Source: Sinotaia quadrata
Taxonomy: Eukaryota; Mollusca; Gastropoda; Architaenioglossa; Viviparidae
NCBI GenBank assembly: GCA_028829895.1
Contig: CM054177.1
Span: 35,303,064-35,367,063, forward strand
DNA: 64,000 bases
Reading direction: 5' to 3'
Positions 35,285 to 46,915 of the stretch are shown here, in pieces. The notes beneath the pieces were generated by a model. The model ran no database searches. It saw only the letters and a program-made list of their open reading frames with translations, and was not told the origin of the DNA. Made by a program: the position numbers and the translations under genes. The first letter of the stretch is position 1. Every line of letters starts with the position of its first letter.

Positions 35285-35540
35285 TGCTTCTTTATGATGA
35301 AAGTTTTGTACTGGTGAAATATTCACCTTATCAAGTTTTGCAGCACAAGAAATTATTTTATTAGTCATGAAATTTTTGTACCACTAAAATCTTCACATTA
35401 CCAAATCTTGCAGCAGAAGAAATAATTTTGTAACCATGAAATGCTTGTATCTTTAAAATCTTCATATTGCCATGTCTTGCCCCATCAGAAATTTTGTTAA
35501 CCATGAAATTCAGATATGGTAATTCTTCAAATTGTCAAGA
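35285..35540. repeat. degenerate repeat, unit about 65 bp, 4 copies
   Basis: Recurrent ATGAAATTTTTGTACC, AAAATCTTCACATTACCAA and TTGCAGCA motifs at about 60-70 bp spacing, with heavy divergence. Confidence 0.75.
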
Positions 35541-35754
35541 GAGTATAGCTGCAGTAAACACTTTAGTGTTTAAATTATTTTTATTATTCATTCATTTCTT
35601 ATGTGGTATAATCATGCTCCTGAGCTGGCGGTTCTTGTCTTAATATTCGTTTTATTCTGAAAACAATTGTTTACCACCTCCTGTCACAGTTCGCAGAATA
35701 AGTTCTAGTCACAAAGATCAATACTACTTGAAATGTTTAAACTCTGCCTTTGTA

Positions 35755-36159
35755 GATATCTTTTCATTGTATTTGCTAAATGTATAGTTCATTGTTGATT
35801 TAATAAATTTGTTGTTGAATTCATTACCCTTCTTACATATAATAATAACTATATGTTGGAGAAGAAAGTGGGTGGATGGGGTTCGCTAAATATAAATTAA
35901 AAGACGGATTTATCTTCCCCTTTGGTAAGAAGTTTTTCACCTACGGAAATATTGTGTGTGACTGTAAATGTTTGCCTTTAATGTTACGGAAATGAGAAAA
36001 CGTTTAAAGCGCACGCATATCCAATTGAGAAAAAGGAGTGATGTCTTCTTGAGAATTATTAATAACGTAAATTAAGATTCTCATCACTTGCAATTAGTTA
36101 TGGCCGATTAATTAATAATAATAATGATAACCATTAACTAGGTGGCGTTAGCGTCACAG
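35755..36159 (+). repeat. dispersed repeat R1, copy d
   Basis: Near full-length core from TTTTCATTGTATTTGC to GGTGGCGTTAGCGTCACAG. An A-rich indel replaces part of the CCGCCAAGTGAGAGAGACG landmark. Confidence 0.88.
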
Positions 36160-36199
36160 TTACTAAATGAAATTATGAGCGTGTACGAATGTCAATATG

Positions 36200-36490
36200 A
36201 CGACAGACCTTCAAATAGTATGTATTAATCAGTGACATTATAACGACAGATCTTCAAATAGTATACATTAATCATTAACATTATGACGACAGATCTTCAA
36301 ATAGTATGCATTTTTTTAATCAGTGACATTATGACGACAAATCTTCAAATAGTATGCATTAATCAGTGACATTATGACGATAGATCTTCAAATAGTATGC
36401 ATTATTCAGTGACATTATGCATTATGTGGGTGTACGAATGTCAATATGACGACAGATCTTCAAATAGTATGTATTAATCAGTGACATTAC
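36200..36490. repeat. 43-bp minisatellite, about 6 copies
   Basis: The unit contains CAGTGACATTATGACGACAG and ATCTTCAAATAGTATGCATT. A GTGTACGAATGTCAATATG block occurs at the left edge and again before the last copy, so a larger segment was duplicated too. Confidence 0.92.
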
Positions 36491-36840
36491 GAGGGTACGA
36501 GTATCTTTAAGTAAAACGTCACAATGTGTTTTGTGGGTTTCGTTGTGATGCACCGGGAGAATCGTTTTCAGAGAAGTGAAGTGACTAGTCAGTGTTTAGG
36601 GGCAAGTAGCATGACAGCGACGACTGGTTGGTACTGTTTCCTTGCGTGCAAATCAGCATTTGAGCGGATGAGTGTGAGAGTAAATGATGGTGAAATCAGA
36701 GAACACCCTGGTTTAGGTAGAGCAGAAAGACATAATCAAGCTGTTTGTTGGCCATCATTCTCTTCCCCTCCTACTGCTACATCCAACTAGAGCATCTGAG
36801 AAAATATTCTCTGCCACAATTTGATTAAGATATTATTAGC
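36491..36840. other. GC-richer unique island with octamer-like site
   Basis: Unique sequence, less AT-rich than its flanks. It contains GCGTGCAAATCAGCATTTG near 36643, which includes an octamer-like TGCAAATC core. An 88-codon ORF (36524-36790) is open but unrecognised. It may be regulatory DNA or an unassigned exon. Confidence 0.35.
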
Positions 36841-36999
36841 AGTTGCTTCTGCTGCTGGGTCTAGATAGTATTTAACCTTTTAAAAACATACGATAGTGTC
36901 TCTTTAATAACAGAACAACTTGAGTCGATCCTCGTATCCACATAGTCAAGAGCTACTCACGGACGAAATTGCTGCTCTACACGGCACGTTTAACCGCAT

Positions 37000-37215
37000 G
37001 CTGTAAGTAAACGACTCGCTTTAACTTGTACAAAAAGTGACTTACATTTATTGACAGTAAAGTAAACGACTCGCTTTAACTTGTACAAAAAGTTACTTAC
37101 ATTTATTGACTGAAAAAAAGCGACTTGTATTGACTTGCTGTAAGGGAAATGACTTGATTGACTTGCTGTAAGGGAAATGACTTGATTGACTTGCAGTAAG
37201 TGAAGTCTTATAATG
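37000..37215. repeat. two short arrays, about 55 bp x2 then about 27 bp x3
   Basis: AGTAAACGACTCGCTTTAAC occurs twice, near 37007 and 37061. It is followed by three or four copies of a unit with TTGACTTGCTGTAAGGGAAA. The two units share GACTTG and ACTTA fragments. Confidence 0.85.
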
Positions 37216-37689
37216 ATATCATTGTTGACAACTTTGGTGTTCTGTGTTTAAAATAACAGGTTCATTTAAACAAATTATATATCCATATTCATCTTTTAAT
37301 CCTATTTCTTAATGATCTACTTTTAGTTCGAAACAATTATGCACTCTGCCTACTAAACGTGGAAAAATGTCTTCTGTAATAAATCTATTTTTAATCTAAA
37401 TTAAAAATCTAAAATCTAAATTTATTTTTAATCTAAATTAATTCTTCATTCTGTGAGATCCTCGACATCTGTTACAGACATTGTTCTTTAATCATGAAAT
37501 AAATTGATTACATTTGTTTATTACTAGTGATCTGAGCATTGACATTTTAGTCAACAAACTCATTTACAAGACATATTTAATATCGAACTAGTAAACGAAA
37601 TATTTCTGTAAACAAGTTGTACACATTAAAATTTGAAAGACGTTTGTTTTGTTTTTTTCCAGTCAACAGTGATCGTTCTTTGCAATTTC
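37216..37689. other. AT-rich unique sequence
   Basis: A small duplication of ATTTTTAATCTAAATTA lies near 37385-37440. No gene. Confidence 0.5.
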
Positions 37690-37925
37690 GACTCGTTTCT
37701 GTTTATAGTGATTTTTTGCAGCCATAGGAGGAATATATTAGGATCTTGGATTTCGGTTTCTAGTGATTTTTTGCAGCCATTGGAGGAATATAGTTAGGAT
37801 CTTGGATTTCTGGTTCTAGTGATTTTTTGCAGCCATTGGAGAAATATATTAAATCTTGGATTTCTGTTTCTAGTGATTTTTTCCAGCCATTGGAGGAATA
37901 TAGTTATGATCTTGGATTTCTGCAC
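37690..37925. repeat. 56-bp minisatellite, about 4 copies
   Basis: The unit has TAGTGATTTTTTGCAGCCAT then TGGAGGAATATAGTTAGGAT. Copies are lightly diverged. Confidence 0.92.
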
Positions 37926-38099
37926 GCTTCATCGGTGTTTGCATGGTACATTGCAATCGAAAGTATGACTTGTGAAATATTTTCCCGCAAAATACAATTC
38001 AAATAGAAAATTAAATCTTGCCTTTTCAAAACAAAATTTTTATAGAGAGAGGATAGTCTGACAAAATTAGATGGACAGAAAGACAATTAATCTGACAAC

Positions 38100-38150
38100 A
38101 AGATAGATAGACACACAGATAGATATGTAGATAGATAGGTAGATAGATAA
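38100..38150. repeat. imperfect GATA-like microsatellite
   Basis: TAGATAGA-type repeats with interruptions (AGACACACAGATAGATATG), directly abutting an inverted R1 copy. Confidence 0.85.
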
Positions 38151-38540
38151 AAGTGATGAGAATATTAATTTATGATATTAATAATTCTTCAGAAGACACT
38201 GCTCGTCTCTCTCACTTGGCAGATTGGGGGCGCTTTAAACATTTTTTCTCTACTACAGCATTAAAGAAACATTCACTGTCAAATAATAATTCCGTAGGTG
38301 GAAAACCTCTTACCAAAGGAGAGATAAATCCGTCTTTAATCTATATTTATTGAGCCCCAATCTACCCACTATCTCTCCAACATATGGTTATCAATATATG
38401 AGCCCCAATCTACCCACTATCTCTCCAACATATGGTTATCAATATATGAGCCCCAATCTACCCACTATCTCTCCAACATATGGTTATGTAAGACGATCAA
38501 TAAATTTATTAAATCAACAATCAAGTATACAACATAGGAA
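38151..38540 (-). repeat. dispersed repeat R1, copy e (inverted)
   Basis: Reverse complement of R1, with landmarks AAGTGATGAGAATATTAAT, TCTCTCACTTGGC, CCTCTTACCAAAGGAGA and AATAAATTTATTAAATCA. It lacks the last about 60 bp of the R1 3' end and stops at the GATA-like run. It carries a 48-bp internal triplication. Confidence 0.88.
38352..38495. repeat. 48-bp triplication inside R1
   Basis: GAGCCCCAATCTACCCACTA starts at 38352, 38400 and 38448. Other R1 copies have this segment once, so it arose within the element. The unit is identical in all three copies, implying a recent event. Confidence 0.95.
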
Positions 38541-38904
38541 TATGATCAAAAGAGCATGGACATATGCATCACTTCACAATATTGTTCAATTAACGCTGGA
38601 CAATCGATAAGTTTATCTTAAAATAGTCATCAGCAGTTAAATTTACACATATATTTTTAGAGAGAGAGAGAATCAAGTTCATAGATAACATTTATCACAG
38701 AAATGAGAGTGGAGTTTTAGAGAAATAATTAAAGTCAATGTACATAACCTTTTCAATGATGGCCGCTGTCACTAGCACTAGTTCAAAATCACGCGGTTCA
38801 TGACAAGTCAGTGTCTCTCTTATTTAGATGTACTCATTCTAGGCACATTACACAACTCTTCGAGAATCTTTGATGCCTTCACAAAGCACACCATGTACAA
38901 TCGA
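38541..38904. other. unique sequence
   Basis: No gene. A short GA run lies near 38661. Confidence 0.45.
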
Positions 38905-39320
38905 ATGCACTATCAAAAACACATCACGCGGAGTGTTAAAGAATCTTCATATACGTTACTCAACACATCACGCGGAGTGTTAAAGAATCTTCATATACGT
39001 TACTCAACACATCACGCGGAGTGTTAAAGAATCTTCATATACGTTACTCAACACATCACGCGGAGTGTTAAAGAATCTTCATATACGTTACTCAACACAT
39101 CACGCGGAGTGTTAAAGAATCTTCATATACGTTACTCAACACATCACGCGGAGTGTTAAAGAATCTTCATATACGTTACTCAACACATCACGCGGAGTGT
39201 TAAAGAATCTTCATATACGTTACTCAACACATCACGCGGAGTGTTAAAGAATCTTCATATACGTTACTCAACACATCACGCGGAGTGTTAAAGAATCTTC
39301 ATATACGCTACTCAACACAC
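38905..39320. repeat. 44-bp minisatellite, about 9.5 copies, near-identical
   Basis: CACATCACGCGGAGTGTTAA recurs every 44 bp almost without change; only the last copy is diverged. The unit has CpG sites and TTAAAGAATC, and the array leads directly into F5. Confidence 0.96.
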
Positions 39321-39339
39321 CACGAGGAATGTTCAAATA

Positions 39340-39680
39340 ATTAATCTTCATGAATTTTCGAGACCAAACTAAAGCCTCAATTTTCGTTGTATTGGAATCA
39401 CCTTAGAGCATCGCGTTCATTGATAAGTTCGACATCACTGGATTTACACACCAACGCGATCCGATAGAGTTTAGTAGTCACTGTAGTCTAAAGTGGATCA
39501 AAACATCAAAGATAAAAAAGGTGCGCTCCTCTCTGCAAAAGTCAAATTAAGGCAGGACTAAATTTCAGGCATATTTCATCTCTAAACTCCTTTCTCCCTT
39601 AAAAACCCATTTTCAACTCACAAAGCCTGCTCCAATTCATTAGCCCGAGATACATGCAGCGGAAGAAATATAGCATCGAT
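39340..39680 (+). repeat. dispersed repeat F5 (5' part of the R1 element), copy 1
   Basis: Colinear with 63385-63740. Shared landmarks are TTGTATTGG, TTGATAAGTTCGA or TTACTGATAAGTTCGA, ACACTGGA-like and ACACACCAAC segments, TCTGCAAAAGT and ATTTCATCTC or ATTTTATCTC. At 63399 F5 continues into R1, but here R1 does not follow, so this copy is 3'-truncated or separately inserted. Confidence 0.82.
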
Positions 39681-40379
39681 CAAAATTCAAAAGTATAATG
39701 AACAACATAATCAAATTAGTGAACATAGAAATAATGGTTCAGTTACATAAATCATTCTCCAGTTCAAATCATAGATCAATAGCAAACATGTACAAACTAT
39801 TTCTAGGTACATTCCATCTTTATCAGTCAGTCACCTTTATGACCGGGCTCGAGTTATGTGAAGTCAAAGTGATTAGAATAGAGGACTTCTTCAACAAAGT
39901 AACTTTCAATCCATCCCCATTGGGTCAAATTATTATTAGCACGTGTGAGACTATTAATCAGAAAACCTACTCATTCAGTTAGAACTGATTTGGATTGCAT
40001 CAGCTATTTCTAACATAGTTTGCACCTAATTTGTTTACTCCAACTCTTGGCACTTACAAAAAATATCATCATAAGCAGTGCCCAAGGTCAGATCATTTTG
40101 ACTTTTAACAATTTATGTAATAGTTAAGTTTACAAGTAGGAATAGGCAAATTTACTCCACCAGAGAGAGAGAGAGAGAGAAGTTCACTGATAGAAAGTAT
40201 AAACAAATTAAGAGTTTGATATCAATAGATTAGTATAACTTTCATTAGAACTGCCTTCCGTTATTTTTAATTTCTTTTAATAAATTTATAATTATCGGCA
40301 AATACTTAGTGTTATAATATAAACGCCATTTTATGAGAAATGCAAATATAATTTCGGTACTCTGATAATCAATACACAA
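39681..40379. other. unique sequence, 94-codon ORF without family match
   Basis: The ORF at 39698-39982 is open but has no recognised domain or splice context. A short GA run lies near 40164-40180. Confidence 0.35.
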
Positions 40380-40690
40380 CACGCATTAACGACTTTTTAA
40401 CAGAACTTTCGCTCCGACTATTAACACAACCCACACTAAACGACATTTTAACAGAACTTTCACTCCGATACTGTAAATACAACATACACTAAACGACTTT
40501 TCAACAGTATTCTCACTATGATACTGTAAACACAACACACACTTAACGACTTTTCAACAGTATTCTCACTATGATACTGTAAACACAACACACACTTAAC
40601 GACTTTTCAACAGTATTCTCACTACGATACTGTAAAGTGTAAACAGAACACAACACGATTTTAAAACTACTCTCGTTAACATAATGTAAG
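40380..40690. repeat. 53-bp minisatellite, about 5 copies
   Basis: The unit has AACGACTTTTCAACAGTATT and CTCACTATGATACTGTAAAC. The first two copies are diverged (CAGAACTTTCGCTCCG), and copies three to five are nearly identical. Confidence 0.92.
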
Positions 40691-41339
40691 CACAACACAT
40701 ATCTACACGAGATTTAACAACTCTGACTACGCGAGACGAGACAGGCTGCACTCCAGAATACTGACAAATAATGTAGAAAGTAAGATCTGAAAACTGTATA
40801 AGTAAAGAATAATCACAAATATGTTACTGAAATAAAGAAGACTTTAACCTTTGAATCTGATCCCGGCTCAGCTTCGCCACATCATTCATGCACAAACACT
40901 GCATGCTTCATAGCACTTCACTACTGTACCGTTCATTCAAAGCAAATCACTATTACAGTACCACTTGCAAAATTTACAGTACTACACTGTGCTCATACAC
41001 AACAAACCAATATAAATATAATACCGCTCATACAAAATGTAATGCTATAATATCACTGACTAAAATACAATACTAATGTACTGCTCATTCTAAACAAAAC
41101 TGCAAAAAACGCTTAAACAAAAATTACAACAGAATAACTATAATACCACCTATACGAAATATGCTATTACAATAGAGATATAATTCCGCTCATATAAAAT
41201 TAAACATTACAGTATCGCTCTTACAAAAAATAACCAACCCACTGTTATATCGCTTATAAAAACTACAACACTATGATGCTCTCCATACAAACTACAGCAC
41301 TGTAATGTTCCTACAAAACACATCACTACATTACCTTGC
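40691..41339. repeat. AC-rich degenerate repeats
   Basis: Scattered CTCATACAAAAT, ACAGTAC and AACACTA-like motifs recur every 30-50 bp without a fixed period. This may be the eroded precursor of the adjacent 56-bp array. ORFs here are not gene-like. Confidence 0.55.
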
Positions 41340-41860
41340 ACATAAACCACAGCGCTAAACTGCTAATCCAACTAAAGGTACACAAATTCAATTGTTTGTA
41401 CAAAACAGCGCTTAAGTGCTAATCCTACTAAAGGCACGCAAATTCAATTGTTTGTACAAAACAGCGCTAAAGTGCTAATCCTACTAAAGGCACACAAATT
41501 CAATTGTTTGTACAAAACACAGTGCTAAAGTGCTAATCCTCCTAAAGGTACACAAATTCAATTGTTTGTACAAAACACAGTCCTAAAGTGCTAATCCTAC
41601 TAAAGGTACACAAATTCAATTGTTTGTAATAAACACAGCGCTAAAGTGCTAATCCAACTAAAGGCACATACATTTAATTGTTTGCACAAAACACAGTTCT
41701 AAAGTGCTAATCCAACTAAAGGCCCATACATTTAATTGTTTGCACAAAACACAGTTCTAAAATGCTAATCCAACTAAAGGCACATACATTTAATTGTTTG
41801 CACAAAACACTGTTCTAAACTGCTGATTCTACAAAAGTGACACTAATATAACTGTTCGTA
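41340..41860. repeat. 56-59-bp minisatellite, about 9 copies
   Basis: The unit carries AAAGTGCTAATCCTACTAAA, AATTCAATTGTTTGTA and CAAAACACAG. Two subtypes occupy separate halves: TTCAATTGTTTGTA to the left and TTTAATTGTTTGCA to the right. Confidence 0.93.
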
Positions 41861-42735
41861 CAAAATAGCGCTACATGACATTCCTACTTGATGTAGCACT
41901 ACAGTATGATTTGTTTGTTTTATAAAGACACAAAATAACCGAAACACAAACATTAAACTCACAGCACTCCATGCCTGTCACATTTGACACAAATCACTCT
42001 GTAATTCATTGAAACTCAACATCTGTCACATTTGACAAAATACACGATTCACATACAACCAAACTCAATGTTTCTGTCTGAAAGAAAACCCACAGATCAT
42101 GTTCAGGTAACACGGCTTTTAATAACAAAATGAAGTGTGAAATATTCGGCCAGTACGACATCATTCATCTTTGATGTATTTAAATATTTATCGAAATGCA
42201 CGATCCTTCAAGTGTTCATTCAATAAAGTTATAAACATCACAAAAATGCTAAGTTACCAACCAGTATAGGTATTGGCAAAAGTACATGTAATGATTATAT
42301 TAATAATTTATCAAACAGTATTATAAATGAAAAGTAAAAATATTGTTTTCTGTGCTGGTCACGTATTTGAGACGTGTTTATTATACTGCCTTGAGAACAT
42401 GCAGTACAATGGTATGGCTAGTTTGCTGGCAGCATTTGCATTGTCTAGTAGTAAAACACATCAGACTATATTTCAAAGATTGCATTATTAAATGTACAGT
42501 ACTTGCAGCTGTATCTAAGGCAGTTCAAAGGAGACTTATCTTCACCCTACACTGTACAAATAACAAAAGTCATATCACTACTGTAAAGAATTTGTAAATA
42601 ATTTAACTCATATTAGTACAGTCATCTAGACTGGCTGTATTTGTACTTCGTCTAAATTTTCACCACTTCTCTCTGAGTGTTCACAACTGGTGTCTGATTG
42701 TTCACAACTTATTTCTGTTTGTTCATCACATCGGA
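41861..42735. other. unique sequence, no gene assigned
   Basis: A duplicated CATCTGTCACATTTGACA-like motif occurs near 41975 and 42020. An 84-codon ORF (42343-42597) lacks any domain signal. Confidence 0.4.
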
Positions 42736-42877
42736 AAGTTATATTCTATAGGTGAAAATTGAGAAAGTCTACTGAATTTGGACTCAGTTTAAATTGAAGA
42801 CAAATAAAGTTATATTCTATAGGTGAAAATTGAGAAAGTCTACTGTATTTGGACTCAGTTTAAATTGAAGACAAATA
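42736..42877. repeat. 71-bp tandem duplication, 2 copies
   Basis: AAGTTATATTCTATAGGTGA begins at 42736 and 42807; the two copies are almost identical. Confidence 0.95.
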
Positions 42878-43329
42878 AAAGCCAAAACTAGTCTTATTAC
42901 ATTTATGTGTGTAACGTAAAATATTAGGCTAAGCAGACAGCTATGTTGGCTCAAAGAAAGAGGATAGGTAGAAGTGAAGTGTGTGGCTATCAGCCTACGC
43001 TAGAAACAAAAAGAAATACGAATGTTAGTTTTTGTATTGTAAGCATTAATTTTTTAAAGTATAAGCAGGTATTTCTTAAATATGTGCAAACACAAGGTTA
43101 TTAAATCAAAACCATAATTCATTTGTACAAATGAAGATATTGTGGGAGTTTTATTTTAAGAAAAGATTCTATCCAATACTTGCTTTTAATAAATAAAATG
43201 TTATAACTGCTCTAAAAGCAACATTTTATTTACCTACTATGATTTAGGAATTTGAGGGGAATTTATTCGTTCTGCTTGATTCTGTGAACGCAGGCGACAA
43301 ACTAACATTTACTTACAACAGGACGAGTG
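42878..43329. other. unique AT-rich sequence
   Basis: No repeat or gene recognised. Confidence 0.45.
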
Positions 43330-43530
43330 ACATCATTACATATAATAATTGAAAGTCCCTTTGTATCATTATACATAATAATGAAAAGGCCTAGTATCAT
43401 TATTATACATAATAATTACAAGGCCCACTAGCATCATTATACATAATAATGAAAAGGCCTAGTATCATTATTATACATAATAATTACAAGGCCCACTAGC
43501 ATCATTATACACAATAATTACAAGGCCCAA
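43330..43530. repeat. 68-bp repeat, about 3 copies
   Basis: GAAAAGGCCTAGTATCATTA alternates with ATAATTACAAGGCCCACTAG. Each 68-bp unit is two related half-units sharing ATTATACATAATAAT and AAGGCC. Confidence 0.9.
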
Positions 43531-43936
43531 TATTATAGTTACAGGACAGACAACAAATAAAAACAGATTTAACAACTTTATGATAATTATTTCAGTATAT
43601 TAAGGGTCATGTCTGCACAATATTAACAATAGATTTTATATTCAGTCCTACCCTCCAAGCTGTGTGAACGTGTTAATTTAATATATATATATATATAAAT
43701 ATATATTTGGAGACAGAAGAAAGTTCTTTATATGTAAAAGCGATATGCCGCTCTGTGTGTTGTATAATAATTATTTAGCTAAACCTGTTTGTAAATTTGT
43801 AAATACAAAGTCGGGTTATCGTGCAGTGTGTATTTACGTGTACGAGTATATGAGTATATATGTGTAGGAATAAAATCCATCCACACACATATAAATATAC
43901 ACACATGCTGACAGATGTATGTATTGAGAAATATAC
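43531..43936. other. AT-rich sequence with a (TA)n run
   Basis: A TA run at about 43681-43697. Nothing else recognised. Confidence 0.5.
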
Positions 43937-44070
43937 TATATCGAGCTATAGTGACAATGCATATGGTCCAAATGGACGTATATATTGTGAAGTACACTAT
44001 ATCGAGCTATAATGACCCTGCCTATGGTCCAAATGGACGTATATATTGTGAAGTATATTATTATATCGAC
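43937..44070. repeat. 61-bp repeat, 2 copies plus partial
   Basis: TATATCGAGCTATA followed by ATGGTCCAAATGGACGTATA starts at 43937 and 43998. A partial third copy begins near 44060. Confidence 0.92.
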
Positions 44071-44827
44071 ACACAGTGACACACCGCCTGTCGTACATCT
44101 CAAGGCGCGCCCACTACAAAGCCGGGCAAGGAAACCTTGGCGAAGCAGTCGCTAATGCAAACAAAAGATACTTGAAATACTTACTAAAATGTAACCTACT
44201 TTTATTAAGTTGTTTAAAGAGCACGCAAGAACGAGATTTGCTAAGCAAGGTGTCAGGCACCATCCAATTTGACTGCAGGGACGAGTTTCTCCGCCCAAAA
44301 TGACGACACGCAATTGGACCATAGCGCTTCACTAACGCAGTGTTATCTGTGTAAGGCTTAGAAAATTCTTATCACGTGTTGTCATGTACATCATGTATGA
44401 TGGTTGTCATGTACGTCATCTCCTGTGTTTCGGACTAGTTTTGGATCCTTTCTTCTAAGTTTAGACAATGAGTTATAGTTGTTAATTTGCTCTTCTGAAG
44501 TTGTACATTTTATAAAATATTGTTTTGATTCTAACGATGTCACAAATATGGTTTACTAGAGAAGCGTTCACTGAACTGTACTGTTATTTGACACTGAACG
44601 TTCTCTGTTATACAAATAGTCTTCAGTAATACATAACCAAAGATGCGTAGTACATAAATTTATAAAGAGACACATACCCTGCTCGGAGAAAACAGTATTA
44701 TGGTTTCTATAAAACGCTGTTGGATTGTTTTTCCAAAATTATCTATGCCATTTAAGAGAAGCACAGATCCAGAATTAATTTCTCCTGTTTATTTGAATTG
44801 TCATCAACATGGCAGTTAGAGGCACCA
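44071..44827 (-). other. unique sequence 3' of the candidate exon, possible 3'UTR
   Basis: Unique, repeat-free DNA lying downstream (minus strand) of the stop codon at 44828. It would be the 3'UTR if the exon is real. A minus-strand AATAAA lies only about 45 bp after the stop (near 44783), and others lie further down. The sub-block 44080-44340 is GC-richer, with an octamer-like ATGCAAAC near 44154, and could be conserved non-coding DNA. The ORFs on both strands here are short and unrecognised. Confidence 0.35.
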
Positions 44828-45083
44828 TCACGTGGTTCCACCAGACTCGTGCCGAGGACTGTTACTGGAGTCCGGACTTATGTGTACGGCGTCATCGTCA
44901 TGGGGACTGTCGTTAGGAGGGGGTGTGGGAGTCATAGATTCAAGATCACTGAAGCTGTCGTCGTCTTCAAGGTCGATATCGGGCTCTGCACGACGGTCAG
45001 TGGCATTAGAGGATGGGGAGACAGTGTCTGCTCTGCTGCTGTCGTTTCCAGACAGTTTGGAGTAGTGTCCCTGCTGTTGCAAT
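44828..45083 (-). CDS. putative terminal coding exon, Ser/Pro/Asp-rich C-terminus
   Basis: On the minus strand, a pyrimidine-rich tract ending TTTTTGTCTCAG forms a good acceptor just before 45083. The exon completes a split codon (one base) and then runs 84 codons to a TGA at 44828-44830. Its translation starts LQQQGHYSKLSGNDSS, has an acidic centre DIDLEDDDSFSDLES, a proline block MTPTPPPNDSP and ends in SPRHESGGTT. Composition (Ser, Asp, Pro), GC-rich third positions and the sharp contrast with flanking AT-rich DNA support coding. It resembles disordered tails of transcription regulators, but I recognise no family and see no upstream exon within the window. An ORF extends upstream to an in-frame ATG at 45100, which would be intronic under this model. 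A plus-strand 150-codon ORF overlaps it and is judged the shadow. Confidence 0.6.
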
Positions 45084-45129
45084 CTGAGACAAAAACACAA
45101 CAGTTTTTAAGATTATTGTTTGATGTGTG

Positions 45130-45740
45130 TACAATACTATGCTATTATTGTTTCGGGTTATTTTTGTTTCGTGTTAGTAGAGTATGGTATTATTCTTGTT
45201 TGACGCAATTAATGCTTGGTGTTGTACAGTTTGTTATTATTATTGATTGATGAGTGTACAGTTAATATTATTATTGTTTGGCGTGTGTAGAATGTGATGT
45301 CATTATTGTGTGATGTTATTGTTTGACGTTGTTATTGTTTATTGTTGTGCAGTTTGGTGTGTGTACAGTTGGATGTGTGTTAGTATTGTTTCGTGTTATT
45401 ATTCTTTGGCGTTGTTAATGTTCGGTGATGTTATTGCTTGATGTTGTAAAGTTTGGTACTATAGTTGCTTGGTGTGTATAGAGTTGATGTTATTGGTGTA
45501 TATGTGTACAATTAGTGTTTTTATTGTTTGGTGTGTACGTGTGCACAGTATGATGGTTTTATTGTTTCGTTTTATTATTGATTGGAGTTATCATTGTTTG
45601 GTATGAATAAAGTTTAGCGTCAGTACATTGTAATGATATTTAAGCAAAGGTTTGATCAGTACAAGATGATGCTTTTGTGGTAACAAAAGTTATCTTCAAT
45701 ACATTTTGGTTTGATTATTGTTAGGTGTGAACAAAATATA
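45130..45740. repeat. TG-rich degenerate repeat in the putative intron
   Basis: Loose copies of TTATTATTGTTTGGTGTG, GTGTACAGTTTGATGTTA and similar, with period wandering around 25-45 bp. It begins about 45 bp upstream (minus strand) of the exon's acceptor. Confidence 0.75.
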
Positions 45741-45789
45741 TTATGAGTTTAACTTGTTGTGTGAGTGTGATTTAGAGCGAGTACAATTT

Positions 45790-45955
45790 TGTGTGAGAAT
45801 TGTTTGGTGTGATGAGAGAACTCTTTGTTGTGTAGAATTGTTTGGTGTGATGAGAGAACTCTTTGTTGTGTAGAATTGTTTGGTGTGATGAGAGAACTCT
45901 TTGTTGTGTAGAATTGTTCGGTGTGATGAGAGAACTCTTTGTTGTGTAGAATTTC
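45790..45955. repeat. 38-bp minisatellite, about 4 copies
   Basis: GTTTGGTGTGATGAGAGAAC then TCTTTGTTGTGTAGAATT. The four copies are identical except for one base, and the unit seems derived from the neighbouring TG-rich repeat. Confidence 0.95.
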
Positions 45956-46479
45956 ACGTTCTGGTGTATGTTTAACAAGAGATCTGTGAATAAAATGTGC
46001 TGGCATTTTGTTTTGACATACATTACTTTGGTTTAGGTAAAGAACTAAAAATACTATTTGATAAATCAAAACTGAATAGTAAAAATGACTATAGTTAAAA
46101 TAAAGATCACATGAGGGTTAAAATTATTTTTGAACACTTGCATTTAGGTGCAAACCAAATGTATTTTGAATATATTAATCTCTTTTTCGATTTACATATA
46201 TATATTATCCTAAAAGTTCATTTAAAATAAATTAATAAATAAGTATTCTTCTTTATCGTTTGATCAACCCTCAATGTGTGTTTATAATACAGTTTCTAAA
46301 AAGTATAAATCAATAATTTTAAATGCATATTAAGTAAATTGCCTTTTTTTTTATTTTCTCAGGCTTTTACAAAATTCGGTGATAATATATGTAATATGCA
46401 AATCATGTCAATTATTATTATATACTAACAACTAATGTACTGTAATAATACCTATTATATCTAAAAAAAGAAAAAACTT
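45956..46479. other. AT-rich unique sequence
   Basis: No gene or array recognised. Confidence 0.5.
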
Positions 46480-46790
46480 TTCTAAGAACAATTAAATTAT
46501 ACATAATAACTAATAAGCTTCAAACGCCACAAATATTTCTAACAACAATTAAATTATGCAAAATAACTAATAAACTTCAAACGCCACAAAGATTTCTAAC
46601 AACAATTAAATTATGCAAAATAACTAATAAACTTCAAACGCCACAAATATTTCTAACAACAATTAAATTATGCAAAATAACTAATAAACTTCAAACGCCA
46701 CAAATATTTCTAACAACAATTAAATTATGCAAAATAACTAATAAACTTCAAACGCCACAAATATTTCTAACAAATAATGCAACCTCGTAA
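46480..46790. repeat. 57-bp minisatellite, about 5 copies
   Basis: The unit contains AACTAATAAACTTCAAACGC and ATTTCTAACAACAATTAAAT. Central copies are identical, while the first has TACATAATAACTAATAAGC. Confidence 0.95.
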
Positions 46791-46794
46791 ATCT

Positions 46795-46915
46795 CTAGTG
46801 TAGAAAATATAATAATTATTACGATAAATACTAGTAGGTTTACAGATTAGAAATATAATAATTATTACAATAAATACTATTAGCTTTACAGATTAGAAAT
46901 GTAATAATTACCAAA
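46795..46915. repeat. about 49-bp repeat, 2.5 copies
   Basis: ATATAATAATTATTACGATA and TTTACAGATTAGAAAT recur at about 49 bp, directly after the 57-bp array and unrelated to it. Confidence 0.88.

Noticed and set aside
44798..45250. 150-codon plus-strand ORF, the longest in the window
   Set aside because: It is antisense to the better-supported minus-strand exon and its second half reads through TG-rich repeat sequence; judged a shadow.
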